Shown here in pieces: positions 35,323 to 44,682 of a DNA stretch of 64,000 bases. This DNA comes from Flavobacterium tructae (lineage in GTDB: Bacteria; Bacteroidota; Bacteroidia; Flavobacteriales; Flavobacteriaceae). Made by a program: the position numbers and the translations under genes. Location of the stretch: the NCBI RefSeq assembly GCF_002217475.1, contig NZ_MUHH01000009.1:1-64000 (forward strand), given 5' to 3'. The number at the start of each line of letters is the position of its first letter. The stretch's first letter is position 1. The notes beneath the pieces are model-generated. The model was not told where the DNA came from. It saw only the letters and a list, made by a program, of their open reading frames with translations, and searched no databases.

Positions 35323-35787
35323 ATGAAAGTATACAAAATAGAAACCGTACAGCATGTAAACGCTACTGTTGAAGAATGTTGGGATTTTTTTTCAAGTCCG
35401 AAAAATCTCCAAACGATAACACTGGATAATATGAGTTTCGAAATTCAGGATTTTGACAACAAACGCATGTATCCCGGACAAATTATCACCTATACTTTAA
35501 AACCTCTTTTGGGCATTAAAATTAACTGGATGACCATCATCACGGTTTCAAAGGAGAACCAATATTTTGTCGACGAACAGCGATTTGGCCCTTACGCTTT
35601 ATGGCATCACAAACACTTTTTCGAGCCCACAGCAACCGGAACAAAAATGATTGATGTGGTGCATTACGCTTTACCATTAGGGTATCTGGGCAGAATCATG
35701 AACAGTCTTATTGTTAAAAATAAACTCAAAACTATTTTTGATTATCGTTACAATAAAATCGAAGAACTATTCAATTCAAAAGCTTAA
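35323..35787 (+). CDS. SRPBCC-family protein
   Basis: 154 residues with the START-like fold: KVYKIETVQHVNATVEECWD at the N-terminus and HVVHYALPLGYLG-like strands before a C-terminal helix. Often mislabelled a cell-division inhibitor. It lies 9 nt after crtZ and 51 nt before the photolyase gene, so it belongs to the light-response unit. The ligand and exact role are unknown; a lipid or pigment ligand is possible. Confidence 0.82.
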   Translation: MKVYKIETVQHVNATVEECWDFFSSPKNLQTITLDNMSFEIQDFDNKRMYPGQIITYTLKPLLGIKINWMTIITVSKENQYFVDEQRFGPYALWHHKHFFEPTATGTKMIDVVHYALPLGYLGRIMNSLIVKNKLKTIFDYRYNKIEELFNSKA

Positions 35788-35838
35788 ATCAGTATAAATC
35801 TTTTCACTGAGATAAAAAATCTAGCAGAACATCATACA

Positions 35839-37134
35839 ATGACAAAACAAAAAGTTTCTTTTTTCTGGTTCCGACGTGATTTACGTTTAGAAGACAATAC
35901 CGGACTTTTCCATGCCCTGCAATCGGATTTCCCGGTAATTCCACTGTTTATTTTTGATGATGAAATTCTGGAAAACCTTCCCAAAAATGATGCACGCGTT
36001 CAGTTTATTCTGGAGTCACTTCAAAAAATAAACGAACAACTAAAAGCAATTGATTCTTCCATTCTGATTAAAAAAGGAACTACAAGTAAGGTCTGGGAAT
36101 CACTTACAACTGAATTTGACATTCAGCACGTTTTTTTCAATAAAGATTACGAGCCTTTTGCTATCAAACGTGATGCTGCTATTCAGCAATTATTAGCACA
36201 ACACCATATCACAACTTCCTCATTCAAAGATCATGTGATTTTTGAAGAAAAGGAAATTACAAAAGCGGACGGACTTCCTTACACCGTTTATACACCCTAC
36301 AAAAACAAGTGGCTGGAAAAATACCATCTTTCAGGACAGGCTCCGGAATTTGATACCAAAATTGGTTATGAAAACTTCAGTAAAAATCAGTTTATTTTTC
36401 CGGAATTAGCCCAAATTGGTTTTGAAAAAAGCACTATAAAAGTACTTCCTCCGGATTTAAGTCAAATTTCTAATTACAAAGAAACACGTGATTTCCCGGC
36501 TGAGGACAGTACTTCCTACCTTTCACCGCATTTGCGTTTTGGAACGGTTAGCATTCGCAAACTCGTAAATTGGGCCAATAGAAAAAACCAAACCTTTTTA
36601 AGCGAACTTATTTGGAGAGAATTCTTCATCCAGATTTTATTTAGCTTTCCAAATGTTGTGAATCACAATTTTAAATCGGCTTACGACGGCATTCAATGGC
36701 GTAATAACGAAGAAGATTTTAAACGCTGGTGTTCCGGAACTACGGGTTACCCAATGGTCGATGCCGGAATGCGTCAGCTAAACGAAACGGGATATATGCA
36801 CAATCGGGTTCGCATGGTAGTGGCCAGCTTTTTATGCAAACATTTACTCATCAACTGGCAATGGGGTGAGGCGTACTTTGCCGAAAAATTATTGGATTTC
36901 GAATTGGCTTCCAATGTAGGCAACTGGCAGTGGGCAGCAGGAACAGGCTGTGATGCTGCACCCTATTTCAGAGTTTTCAATCCCGAAATTCAACAAAAGA
37001 AGTTTGACGAGAAAGGAATCTACATTCGCAAATGGATTCCGGAATTTGACTTAGGCTACAACGAACCAATGGTAGACCATGCGTTTGCAAGAGATCGTGC
37101 CATTGAAACTTATAAAAAAGGGATTTTGAAATAG
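35839..37134 (+). CDS. phr: Deoxyribodipyrimidine photolyase (class I)
   Basis: 431 residues. The N-terminal antenna-binding Rossmann domain begins SFFWFRRDLRLEDNTGL; the C-terminal FAD domain contains YLSPHLRFGTVSIRK, WREFFIQILF, and NVGNWQWAAGTGCDAAPYFR with the conserved tryptophans of the electron-transfer path. Repairs UV-induced cyclobutane dimers using light. A cryptochrome role cannot be excluded by sequence alone. Last gene of the light cluster; a hairpin follows. Confidence 0.93.
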   Translation: MTKQKVSFFWFRRDLRLEDNTGLFHALQSDFPVIPLFIFDDEILENLPKNDARVQFILESLQKINEQLKAIDSSILIKKGTTSKVWESLTTEFDIQHVFFNKDYEPFAIKRDAAIQQLLAQHHITTSSFKDHVIFEEKEITKADGLPYTVYTPYKNKWLEKYHLSGQAPEFDTKIGYENFSKNQFIFPELAQIGFEKSTIKVLPPDLSQISNYKETRDFPAEDSTSYLSPHLRFGTVSIRKLVNWANRKNQTFLSELIWREFFIQILFSFPNVVNHNFKSAYDGIQWRNNEEDFKRWCSGTTGYPMVDAGMRQLNETGYMHNRVRMVVASFLCKHLLINWQWGEAYFAEKLLDFELASNVGNWQWAAGTGCDAAPYFRVFNPEIQQKKFDEKGIYIRKWIPEFDLGYNEPMVDHAFARDRAIETYKKGILK

Positions 37135-37204
37135 TTTTTTTGTTTCAGGTTTCAAGTTTCAAGTTTCAGGTTTTATTGCAACGTGAAACCTGAAACAAAA
37201 AAAC
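37135..37204. terminator. Bidirectional hairpin made of GAAACCTGAAAC words
   Basis: TTTTTGTTTCAGGTTTCA (with two further iterations) is complementary to TGAAACCTGAAACAAAAA (37184-37201). It fills the gap between two convergent genes and has T runs in both directions. The word matches the array at 21366-21428, which lies in a different setting. Confidence 0.75.
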
Positions 37205-37209
37205 TCTAT

Positions 37210-38514
37210 TTAATACTTCATATAATTCTCTACAACAATCTTCGCTTTCAAATCAAACATCAGATTGTACAATCCGAAGAAAGTTCTGTTCATATAGATA
37301 AAATGTTTGGAACCTCTGTTTCCGTTCATTTTTTTAAGATTGGTATCGTTGGTAAAACGCTCTCCTAATTTGGCAATATTGTCAAAGAAAGTCTCATCTG
37401 AAAAATCAAAGGTTTCTTTCTGAAACGGCTGGGTAAAAAGAGACAATAAATCATGAAACATTTCAGTAAAATAGGCAATCTCAGAAGCCGAATCATCGGG
37501 ACGAAGAATTTCCAGTTCAAATAATTTCTGATTGAAAAGTGTTTCGTCAGTGATTACATTTTTATTGATCAATTCAAAGTAAGGCACATAAAAATCATCC
37601 GGAATTTGTTTCATACAGCCAAAATCCAGCGCAATTAACTGATTGTTTTCATCCACCAGAAAATTTCCCGGATGCGGATCGGCATGCACTTTTCTTAAAA
37701 CATGAATTTGGTACATATAAAAATCCCAAAGCGCCTGACCTAATTTATCACCCACTTCCTGATCTGAATTTTTAGCGGTAAACTCCGAAAGATGCAGACC
37801 GCTCATCCAGTCCATGGTGATAATTTTCTCTGATGAAAACTCAGGATAATAATTCGGAAAAAGTATGTTTTCGATTTTACTGCAGGCTTGTACCACTTCC
37901 TGACTTTGTTGAAGTTCCAACAAATAATTGGTTTCTTCAATCAGTTTATCTTCAACTTCTTTAAAATATTTATCAGAATCTTTTCCCTGCAAATTAAACA
38001 TTCTGATCGCAATAGGTTTTACCAGAGCCAAATCAGACGAGATGCTATTAGCAACTCCAGGGTACTGAATTTTAACGGCTAGTTTTTTACCGTCTTTAAC
38101 CGCTAAATGTACCTGACCGATACTAGCTGCATTGACCGAATTGGCATTAAACTCATCAAAAATTTCATAGGGAGTTTTTCCGAAATTGGTTTTAAAAGTT
38201 TTCAAAACCAGAGGTGCAGAAAGCGGCGGTACTGAAAATTGCGATAATGAAAATTTCTCTACATAAGCCTGAGGCAGAAAGTTCTTGTCCATGCTCAGCA
38301 TTTGAGCCACTTTAAGTGCGCTTCCTTTCAAACTTTTGAGTCCGTCATAAATATCTTCCGCATTGTTTTCATTCAGCTTGTCACGAGTCAAATCTGAGTT
38401 TACCATTTTCTCAGCATAATGCTTAATATAGTTCACTCCGATTTTTGCACCCGTTTGCACTAATTTACTGGCTCTTTCTATTTTTGAGGTAGGTATATAA
38501 TCGATCGTTTTCAT
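37210..38514 (-). CDS. ABC1/AarF (UbiB-like) atypical kinase
   Basis: 434 residues. Family motifs are the K..Q motif LKGSALKVAQMLSMD, the Ala-rich loop NAASIGQVHLA, LAVKIQYPGV with the conserved Lys, HADPHPGNFLV and LDFGCMKQ. UbiB/ADCK proteins are ATPases that aid quinone and lipid metabolism. There is no quinone gene nearby. Its start overlaps the stop of a TetR-type gene by 1 nt (TAATG). Confidence 0.9.
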   Translation of the reverse strand: MKTIDYIPTSKIERASKLVQTGAKIGVNYIKHYAEKMVNSDLTRDKLNENNAEDIYDGLKSLKGSALKVAQMLSMDKNFLPQAYVEKFSLSQFSVPPLSAPLVLKTFKTNFGKTPYEIFDEFNANSVNAASIGQVHLAVKDGKKLAVKIQYPGVANSISSDLALVKPIAIRMFNLQGKDSDKYFKEVEDKLIEETNYLLELQQSQEVVQACSKIENILFPNYYPEFSSEKIITMDWMSGLHLSEFTAKNSDQEVGDKLGQALWDFYMYQIHVLRKVHADPHPGNFLVDENNQLIALDFGCMKQIPDDFYVPYFELINKNVITDETLFNQKLFELEILRPDDSASEIAYFTEMFHDLLSLFTQPFQKETFDFSDETFFDNIAKLGERFTNDTNLKKMNGNRGSKHFIYMNRTFFGLYNLMFDLKAKIVVENYMKY

Positions 38515-39173
38515 TACTTACTGTATATTTTTTCTTTAAACAGAAATTTTCCAAAATCAATTAAATAATTCATTGGGGCTACATTCATCAATTCGAAGGA
38601 TGCGTTAACTGATTTTTCAATAAAAATATCCGTTTTTTCGAATGCTGCCGAAGAATCCTCCATCCAGAATTTTATGGTCATCATTAATTGCAGCCAGGCC
38701 GATTCCTGAAGGGCTTTTTCCTGAAATTTTTGAAATTTTTCCTGTTCCAGTCTGTAATCATCAGTCAATATTTCCGAAACATATTCTTTAAAAGCCTCAC
38801 GAAGCGAAGTCAGTTGTACTAAATTTTTAAGTGGATTTCTGTCTATTTTGAGAGATTGCAGGACATAACTTCTGTTGGCCGTTAAAATCTCAAAAAATGT
38901 ATAATAGAAACTCAACATCTTGTTTTTCATATCATACTCGTGATAATCTGCGTTTTTGTGCAGCAAATCAACTGTATTCGCAAAAAACAGTCTGAATATT
39001 TCTTTTTCTAAACCTTCTAATGTTCCAAAAAAAGCATAAAACTCTGCCTCAGTAAAACCATTTTCTTTTGCAAAATGATAAACCGATTTTGGTTTTTGCC
39101 CCTTTTCTAAAACTTCATCCATGTATTTTGAAACGATATCTTCTCTTGTGATAGCCTTATTTTTAGTTGCCAT
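38514..39173 (-). CDS. TetR-family transcriptional regulator
   Basis: 219 residues. The N-terminal helix-turn-helix is recognisable (IVSKYMDEVLEKGQKPKSVY, FAKENGFTEAEFYAFFGTLE), followed by an all-helical effector domain. Translationally coupled to the AarF-type kinase gene and divergent from the TIGR01777 gene. Two overlapping inverted repeats in the intergenic region (39199-39239) are candidate operators controlling both sides. Confidence 0.85.
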   Translation of the reverse strand: MATKNKAITREDIVSKYMDEVLEKGQKPKSVYHFAKENGFTEAEFYAFFGTLEGLEKEIFRLFFANTVDLLHKNADYHEYDMKNKMLSFYYTFFEILTANRSYVLQSLKIDRNPLKNLVQLTSLREAFKEYVSEILTDDYRLEQEKFQKFQEKALQESAWLQLMMTIKFWMEDSSAAFEKTDIFIEKSVNASFELMNVAPMNYLIDFGKFLFKEKIYSK

Positions 39174-39198
39174 TTCATTAAAATTTAGAATTTGCCTT

Positions 39199-39239
39199 AA
39201 AGGTAAGGAATGTTTAAGTACCTTTACTTTGCCTTAAAC
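39199..39239. promoter_or_regulatory. Overlapping inverted repeats, candidate TetR operator
   Basis: AAAGGTA (39199-39205) pairs with TACCTTT (39219-39225), and GTTTAAG (39212-39218) pairs with CTTAAAC (39233-39239). Both palindromes have perfect 7-nt arms and interlock in the 98-nt gap between the divergent TetR and TIGR01777 genes. Confidence 0.55.
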
Positions 39240-39271
39240 AAAATGCACTGTTAAATATATTATAAACTATC

Positions 39272-40183
39272 ATGGCAAAAAATGTTTTATTAACCGGAGG
39301 CACTGGATTTGTTGGGAAACAACTTACCGATCTACTCACTGACAGTGGTTTTACGGTATCGATTTTGAGCCGTAGCGCACGAGAAAACACCTCATTAATC
39401 ACCTATTATAAATGGAATTTAAAAACGAATTATATCAACGAAGAAGCAATTCTTCAGGCTGATTATATTATCCATTTAGCAGGCGAAGGAATTGTTGAGA
39501 AGAGATGGACTAAAAGACGTAAAAAAGTCATTGTAGAAAGCCGTGTACAACCCATCGATCTTATTTATTCGATCTTAAAGAAAAACAATAAAGTTCCGGA
39601 GGCTTTTATCTCGGCTTCGGCGGTTGGAATTTACGGAGCTGTCACCAGTTCTGTTATCTGTACGGAAGACACGCCTCCTGCAACCGATTTTTTAGGCATT
39701 ACCTGCGTTGAATGGGAACAGGCCACAGATAAAATTACTTCTTTAGGAATTCGAACTGCTAAAATCAGAACGGGGATTGTTTTGGGAAGAAATGAAGGTT
39801 TTCTAAAAAAACTGGGACCCAATTTCAAAGCCGGTTTCGGTGCCATTTTGGGCACGGGAAAACAATATCTTCCCTGGATTCATATCGATGATTTATGTCA
39901 GATTTATCTAAAAGCACTTACTGATGAAACGATAAAAGGTCCGTACAATGCCTGCGTGACAGACAATACTACGAACCTTAGTTTTTCAAAAATGCTTGCC
40001 AGCTTATACGGTTATAAAATCTGGCTCCCAAAAGTACCCGCCTTTATTCTTAAAATTGTTTTAGGCGAAATGAGCGAGGCTGTCTTAAAAGGACAGAGGG
40101 TTTCCTCTGAAAAGATACAAAAGACAGGATTTGAATTTCAATTTACCGATTTAGAAGGCGCGCTGGTCAACTGCCTCAATTAG
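39272..40183 (+). CDS. TIGR01777-family NAD(P)-dependent epimerase (YfcH-like)
   Basis: 303 residues, extended SDR fold. N-terminal VLLTGGTGFVGKQLTDLL binds the cofactor; IHLAGEGIVEKRWTKRRKK is the TIGR01777 signature; the C-terminal domain is DUF1731-like (VLKGQRVSSEKIQKTGFEF). The substrate is unknown. Homologues often accompany photolyase and SRPBCC genes, both present 2-4 kb away. Probably controlled by the divergent TetR protein. Confidence 0.9.
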   Translation: MAKNVLLTGGTGFVGKQLTDLLTDSGFTVSILSRSARENTSLITYYKWNLKTNYINEEAILQADYIIHLAGEGIVEKRWTKRRKKVIVESRVQPIDLIYSILKKNNKVPEAFISASAVGIYGAVTSSVICTEDTPPATDFLGITCVEWEQATDKITSLGIRTAKIRTGIVLGRNEGFLKKLGPNFKAGFGAILGTGKQYLPWIHIDDLCQIYLKALTDETIKGPYNACVTDNTTNLSFSKMLASLYGYKIWLPKVPAFILKIVLGEMSEAVLKGQRVSSEKIQKTGFEFQFTDLEGALVNCLN

Positions 40184-40753
40184 TCATTTTAGCGTTAGAT
40201 ATACCGGATCATCACTTTTAATTACTCCCGTTAATTCAGTATTCACCGTTTTAGCAATCTTAACGGCTATTCTGTTCGGAATTTCGATATTATAATCAGA
40301 GATCAAAATTGGAAAATCGGAAATGATCTGGATTCCGTCACCCACTTTTTTAATAAGTGCATTTACCAGAATTTCTCTTGATTTTCCCTTCATCGAAAGT
40401 TTTCCTTTAATTTGATATTCCTTTTCGATTTCGTCTATGTTTTTTAGATCAAATTTTTGAATTTTTCCTTTAAAAACAGCTTTCGGATAACGATGGCTTT
40501 CCATATAATTTTCATTAAAATGTTCCTGCATCAGGTCTAATTTAAAACGAAAATCTTTAATAAAAACGGTACAGATAAAAGTACTCGTTTTGGGCTCAAC
40601 AATAATTGTGACCTGTCTGTTTACAGCTTTTACATCTTCGAAAAAGGGCACTGATGCTTCAAAATTTATGGTTCCCGTACTGGTAAAAAATTTATCCTGA
40701 GCCATAACGGAATGAGCTGTAAACAGTAAAATAAGTAATGTAATTTTTTTCAT
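40184..40753 (-). CDS. YceI-family periplasmic protein
   Basis: 189 residues from ATG 40753 (MKKITLLILLFTAHSVMAQ signal peptide). A TTG four codons upstream is less likely. The body matches the YceI lipocalin-like barrel (TGTINFEASVPFFEDVKAVN, MESHRYPKAVFKGKI, GKLSMKGKSREI). YceI proteins bind polyisoprenoid lipids. Convergent with the TIGR01777 gene, with stop codons adjacent. The 268-nt gap to the right holds no gene. Confidence 0.85.
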   Translation of the reverse strand: MKKITLLILLFTAHSVMAQDKFFTSTGTINFEASVPFFEDVKAVNRQVTIIVEPKTSTFICTVFIKDFRFKLDLMQEHFNENYMESHRYPKAVFKGKIQKFDLKNIDEIEKEYQIKGKLSMKGKSREILVNALIKKVGDGIQIISDFPILISDYNIEIPNRIAVKIAKTVNTELTGVIKSDDPVYLTLK

Positions 40754-41021
40754 AATCGTTAACAATTAAACAATTATGTCATTCGATCTTTTTCTATTTT
40801 TAAGAAGAGAAACAACTGGACTTAAGATAAGTTAAAAAATAGAATGGCAGTACTCCGTGAAAAAACAGTAACCCAATCATTTATACTTAAAGTTACGATT
40901 TTTTCAGGATTACGGTTGCCTATTTACTGCTAAATATTTGTGAATGTTTTACCTGCCTAAAAATCAATTCTGATACCGTTTACTGGCACTCCAATTATGA
41001 CATCAGAAACTCCACGAAATC

Positions 41022-41414
41022 TTATTGCACTGGTGTACAGATTTCAATTAAAAATCCATCCAGATCACGTACATAGGCCACTACTTGTCCCCATGGTTTC
41101 TGAGTAGTTTCTTTGACCAGTGTCGCTCCTGCTGAAATTGCTTTCTGTACTAATTCCTCGACATCATCGGTTATAAAACCCAATTCGATGGCAAAAGGTT
41201 TCTGCTCCGGTTTACTTTCGATAAAACCGTCTTTCAGATTTTGGGCTGCTAATTCTTTTGAAGCAAACGAAAGGGTTGTTTCTCCTGTACTCAATTCGCC
41301 ATAATCCGCCTCCGGAGTTACAAATTTTCTTGAAAATCCAAATGCATTTTCATAAAACGAAATTGATTTTTCTACATCTTCAACGTATAGAATTGTATAG
41401 CCAAACTTTACCAT
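41022..41414 (-). CDS. VOC-family protein (glyoxalase-like)
   Basis: 130 residues with two beta-alpha-beta-beta-beta units: FGYTILYVEDVEKSISFYEN starts the first and FAIELGFITDDVEELVQKAI the second, ending VRDLDGFLIEIC. The metal-ligand His/Glu positions are partly kept. These may be lyases, dioxygenases or resistance proteins; no specific role can be given. Confidence 0.85.
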   Translation of the reverse strand: MVKFGYTILYVEDVEKSISFYENAFGFSRKFVTPEADYGELSTGETTLSFASKELAAQNLKDGFIESKPEQKPFAIELGFITDDVEELVQKAISAGATLVKETTQKPWGQVVAYVRDLDGFLIEICTPVQ

Positions 41415-41633
41415 TTGTATTTGATTTGATTGTAAATTATTTTAATTGGGTGTATGTACATAAAAAATCTTTTTTAACACATAGAAACATAGTTTATTAA
41501 CCGAAAAAAGCGTTTCACTTCTAATAAAACGCAGAAGACTATATTTCTCTCTTTTCTTTTCTCTTTCTTCTTTTTTCTTTTTAAAAAACCCATCTCACTA
41601 TTTATCAAAAGAACTCACCTCTAAAGCCCTACC

Positions 41634-42182
41634 TTAGTGAATTTCTAAAAGCACATTGTACTGATTTAAATTTGCCAGATCTTCGATAGAATTAACGTCT
41701 GTCATTCTTGCATGTTCTTCTACTTCTTTTTTAGATTCGATTTGTTTGATGCATTTCCTAAAGCGTCTCACCTCTTCTAAATTAGACAAAATAAGTCCGG
41801 GAACAGGCACACTTTTCCCTTCATTATCTTTAGCCACCATGGTAAAATAAGAAGAATTACAATGTTTGATGGCTCCCGTTTGGATGTTCTCAGCTTCCAC
41901 ACGAATTCCCACAATCATAGAACTTCTTCCCACGTAATTTACCGATGCTTTCATAGTTACTAATTCTCCAACCTCAATAGGTTTTAAAAAGTTTACCGTA
42001 TCCACAGAAGCGGTTACGCAATAGTTGCCACTAAATTTTGAGGCTGATGCAAAAGCAATCTGGTCTAACAGCTGTAAAATATATCCTCCGTGAATTTTTC
42101 CACTAAAGTTAGTATGCGAAGGCAACATTAATTCTGATATACTTATTTTCGATGAAGAAACGTGTTTGAAATCTGCAGTCAT
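41634..42182 (-). CDS. Acyl-CoA thioesterase (hotdog fold)
   Basis: 182 residues. One hotdog domain with the YciA/BACH-type motif MLPSHTNFSGKIHGGYILQL and SVNYVGRSSMIVGIRVEAEN. Hydrolyses acyl-CoA, probably in the cytosol. A C-terminal helix of about 40 residues extends beyond the domain. The upstream gap on the right (42183-42245) separates it from rmuC on the same strand. Confidence 0.9.
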   Translation of the reverse strand: MTADFKHVSSSKISISELMLPSHTNFSGKIHGGYILQLLDQIAFASASKFSGNYCVTASVDTVNFLKPIEVGELVTMKASVNYVGRSSMIVGIRVEAENIQTGAIKHCNSSYFTMVAKDNEGKSVPVPGLILSNLEEVRRFRKCIKQIESKKEVEEHARMTDVNSIEDLANLNQYNVLLEIH

Positions 42183-42245
42183 AATTTTTTATTTGTATTT
42201 GAATGGAAAGGTTTCTTTGCGAACAGCTTTGATAAAACTCCATTT

Positions 42246-43619
42246 TTAATTTAAAGATTGATTTTCATCTGAATTAGAAGCTCTTGCAATAATATTTTCA
42301 GGAAGCGATTTTTTAGCCTTCGCTCCCATTTTTTTTAATTTTTCGACACTTGAAATCAGATTTCCTCTTCCGTCTACCAACTTGCTCATGGCATTTTCGT
42401 ATTCCGTTTTTGTGTCTTTTATTTTATTTCCAATACGTACCAAATCGGTAACAAATCCCTCAAATTTGTCGTATAATGCTCCTGCTTGTCTGGCAATTTC
42501 AAAGGCATTTTCCTGTTGTTTTTGATTGGTCCACATACTATCAATAGTTCTTAAAGTCGCCAGTAAGGTTGTAGGAGTTACAATAACGATGTTTCGATCA
42601 AACGCTTTATTGTACAAGGTCGAATCTTCATTTAAAGCAATCGCAAAAGCAGGTTCAATGGGGATAAACAATAAGACAAAATCCGGGCTCTCGATTTGAT
42701 ACAAATCATGATAATTTTTGCTTCCCAACTGCTCGACATGTCTTTTAATAGAGTTTACATGTTCTTTGAGGAAGTCCATTTTAAGAATTTCAGATTCTTC
42801 ATTGATCCATTTTTCATAAGCAACCAGAGAAACTTTTGAATCGACGATCATCTTTTTACCGTCGGGTAAATTGATTACAACATCGGGCAAAACTCTGTTT
42901 CCTTCAGCATTTGTAAAACTTTGCTGTACTTCGTATTCTCTCCCCTTTTCTAAACCGGATTTTTCTAAAACACGTTCTAAAACCAATTCGCCCCAGTTCC
43001 CCTGCATTTTACTGTCACCTTTCAAAGCCTTCGTTAAATTCAGGGTTTCTTTACTCATTTGGGCATTCATTTCACTCAATCCTAAAATCTGCTGACGCAA
43101 AGCCGCATGATAATCAATACTTTCTTTGTGAGTTTGTTCTACCTTTTTTTCGAATCCCTGAATTTTATCCTGCAAAGGCAGCAGGATATTTTTCATGTTT
43201 TCACTATTCTGCTCCGTAAACTTTGCCGATTTCTCTTCCAGAATTTTATTCGCCAGGTTTTCAAATTCTTTGGTAAATTTCTCCTGAAGTTCGCTTACTT
43301 CATTCTTTTGTTCTTTATGACGTTCCCACAAGTTTTCAAAATCAACTTCTTTTTTAGAAAGCTGAATTGCGAGACTGTCTTTTTCGGTTCGGATATTCTC
43401 TTTTTCAGAACTGCTCAGATGAAGCTGTTTTTCGAAACTTCTTCTTTCGTTTTCAAACTGCTCTTTCTGAATTTGTAATTGATTTGTGGTGGCACTCAAC
43501 CTTTCTTCCAGACTCACTTTTTCGGATTGAAATCGTGCAGCAAATAACGTCTTTCCTAAATATATCCCTAGAAATAACGCAGCTGTGAAGGCTAACAAAT
43601 ACGGAAGAAATTCAAACAT
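42246..43619 (-). CDS. rmuC: DNA recombination protein RmuC family
   Basis: 457 residues from ATG 43619 (MFEFLPYLLAFTAALFLGIY), where the membrane anchor begins. A longer frame upstream lacks support. One membrane helix, a long coiled coil (about 35-190), then the RmuC domain with GNWGELVLERVLEKSGL and VDSKVSLVAYEKW, a PD-(D/E)xK-like core. RmuC limits recombination between inverted repeats in E. coli, of note in a genome rich in short inverted spacers. Confidence 0.93.
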   Translation of the reverse strand: MFEFLPYLLAFTAALFLGIYLGKTLFAARFQSEKVSLEERLSATTNQLQIQKEQFENERRSFEKQLHLSSSEKENIRTEKDSLAIQLSKKEVDFENLWERHKEQKNEVSELQEKFTKEFENLANKILEEKSAKFTEQNSENMKNILLPLQDKIQGFEKKVEQTHKESIDYHAALRQQILGLSEMNAQMSKETLNLTKALKGDSKMQGNWGELVLERVLEKSGLEKGREYEVQQSFTNAEGNRVLPDVVINLPDGKKMIVDSKVSLVAYEKWINEESEILKMDFLKEHVNSIKRHVEQLGSKNYHDLYQIESPDFVLLFIPIEPAFAIALNEDSTLYNKAFDRNIVIVTPTTLLATLRTIDSMWTNQKQQENAFEIARQAGALYDKFEGFVTDLVRIGNKIKDTKTEYENAMSKLVDGRGNLISSVEKLKKMGAKAKKSLPENIIARASNSDENQSLN

Positions 43620-43798
43620 GATTACATTTTTATATAAAGTAAAAGTACACAATAATACGCAGTGCTTTATTCAAAATTAGAAATTTCACGAATCCCTAAT
43701 CTCGAAAAATGAAATCATTATTGTAAAAAAATAAAAAATTTCACGCAACCATTTCTAAAAGAAGACATCTACTAATTATAAACTATTAAAATATTGTT

Positions 43799-44674
43799 AT
43801 GAAAAAATTAATGCTAAGCTTGTTTATAGCTTTTGGATTCAGTGCCTGCTCCCTTAATAATGAAGATATGAATGTGGTTTGCGGAGAAAGTGAAGACTTA
43901 GCTTTTACAGGAATTCCACTTTTATGCAACTATAGTGTTAAATCTTTACCTACCAATCCTGTTGCATTTTTAGCTGCTTCTGAAGAAAGATTGAATGCTT
44001 ACTTCACAAAAAAAGAGAATACGTGTCCAAATGCTACTATTACACCTATCGATTTTAATAAAGAAATGATCGTTGGTATTTTCTCAGGACTTAAACCTAC
44101 AGGCGGTTTTAAAATTAAAATAACCAGCATTGTTCAAAACAAATGTCAGATTCTGGTTAATTACTACGAAAAAGAACCTGAAGTGGGCGAGACAATTGCA
44201 CCCGGGGCAACGTATCCGTCAGATTTCATTTTAATACCAAAAACAACTAAAACAATACTATTCAATAAAGTAGCAGACAACCGTGACAATGTCGTAATAG
44301 GAAGTTTCAACGGTCAATGTACAGGTGCTGATTGTCAAAAATTCTATCAGATCAACGATTTTAATATTCAAAAATTCTTAAACGTTAAAGCTGGTGCCTA
44401 TGATTTCGATCAATACCGCTATACGGCGGCTACCAAAAAAGGAGATTACACGCTATTCTTAAAATCGGTACCTGCTGAAATTTTAGCTTTAAAAGGAAAA
44501 ACTAAAACGTATGGTTCTCCGGATGCTGCAGATCAGGGAGGCGTATATTTTGAATTACGTCAGGGCATAAATGTTACTAAAATTACCATCGACAACAAAG
44601 ATACTGCCGATCAAAGTGCCGAAATAAAAGCATTCAAAAAGGCTATTCAGGATAAAATAACAAGTCTAAAATAA
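43799..44674 (+). CDS. PrcB-domain lipoprotein
   Basis: 291 residues. Signal peptide with lipobox GFSACS. A middle section (about 75-165) matches the PrcB C-terminal domain (MIVGIFSGLKPTGGFKIKIT, GATYPSDFILIPKTTKTILF), named from a protease-complex subunit of Treponema. The C-terminal 120 residues are unassigned. 8 nt before the next gene, so probably cotranscribed. Confidence 0.78.
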   Translation: MKKLMLSLFIAFGFSACSLNNEDMNVVCGESEDLAFTGIPLLCNYSVKSLPTNPVAFLAASEERLNAYFTKKENTCPNATITPIDFNKEMIVGIFSGLKPTGGFKIKITSIVQNKCQILVNYYEKEPEVGETIAPGATYPSDFILIPKTTKTILFNKVADNRDNVVIGSFNGQCTGADCQKFYQINDFNIQKFLNVKAGAYDFDQYRYTAATKKGDYTLFLKSVPAEILALKGKTKTYGSPDAADQGGVYFELRQGINVTKITIDNKDTADQSAEIKAFKKAIQDKITSLK

Positions 44675-44682
44675 TCTGATTC

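Noticed and set aside
41500..41600. Pyrimidine-rich TTTCTC tract as a structured element
   Set aside because: No pairing partner and no regular period; it looks like simple low-complexity DNA.
42871..43588. Several plus-strand frames within rmuC
   Set aside because: Antisense shadows of the coiled-coil coding region, rich in Phe and Leu as expected from the reverse of Lys/Glu-rich codons.
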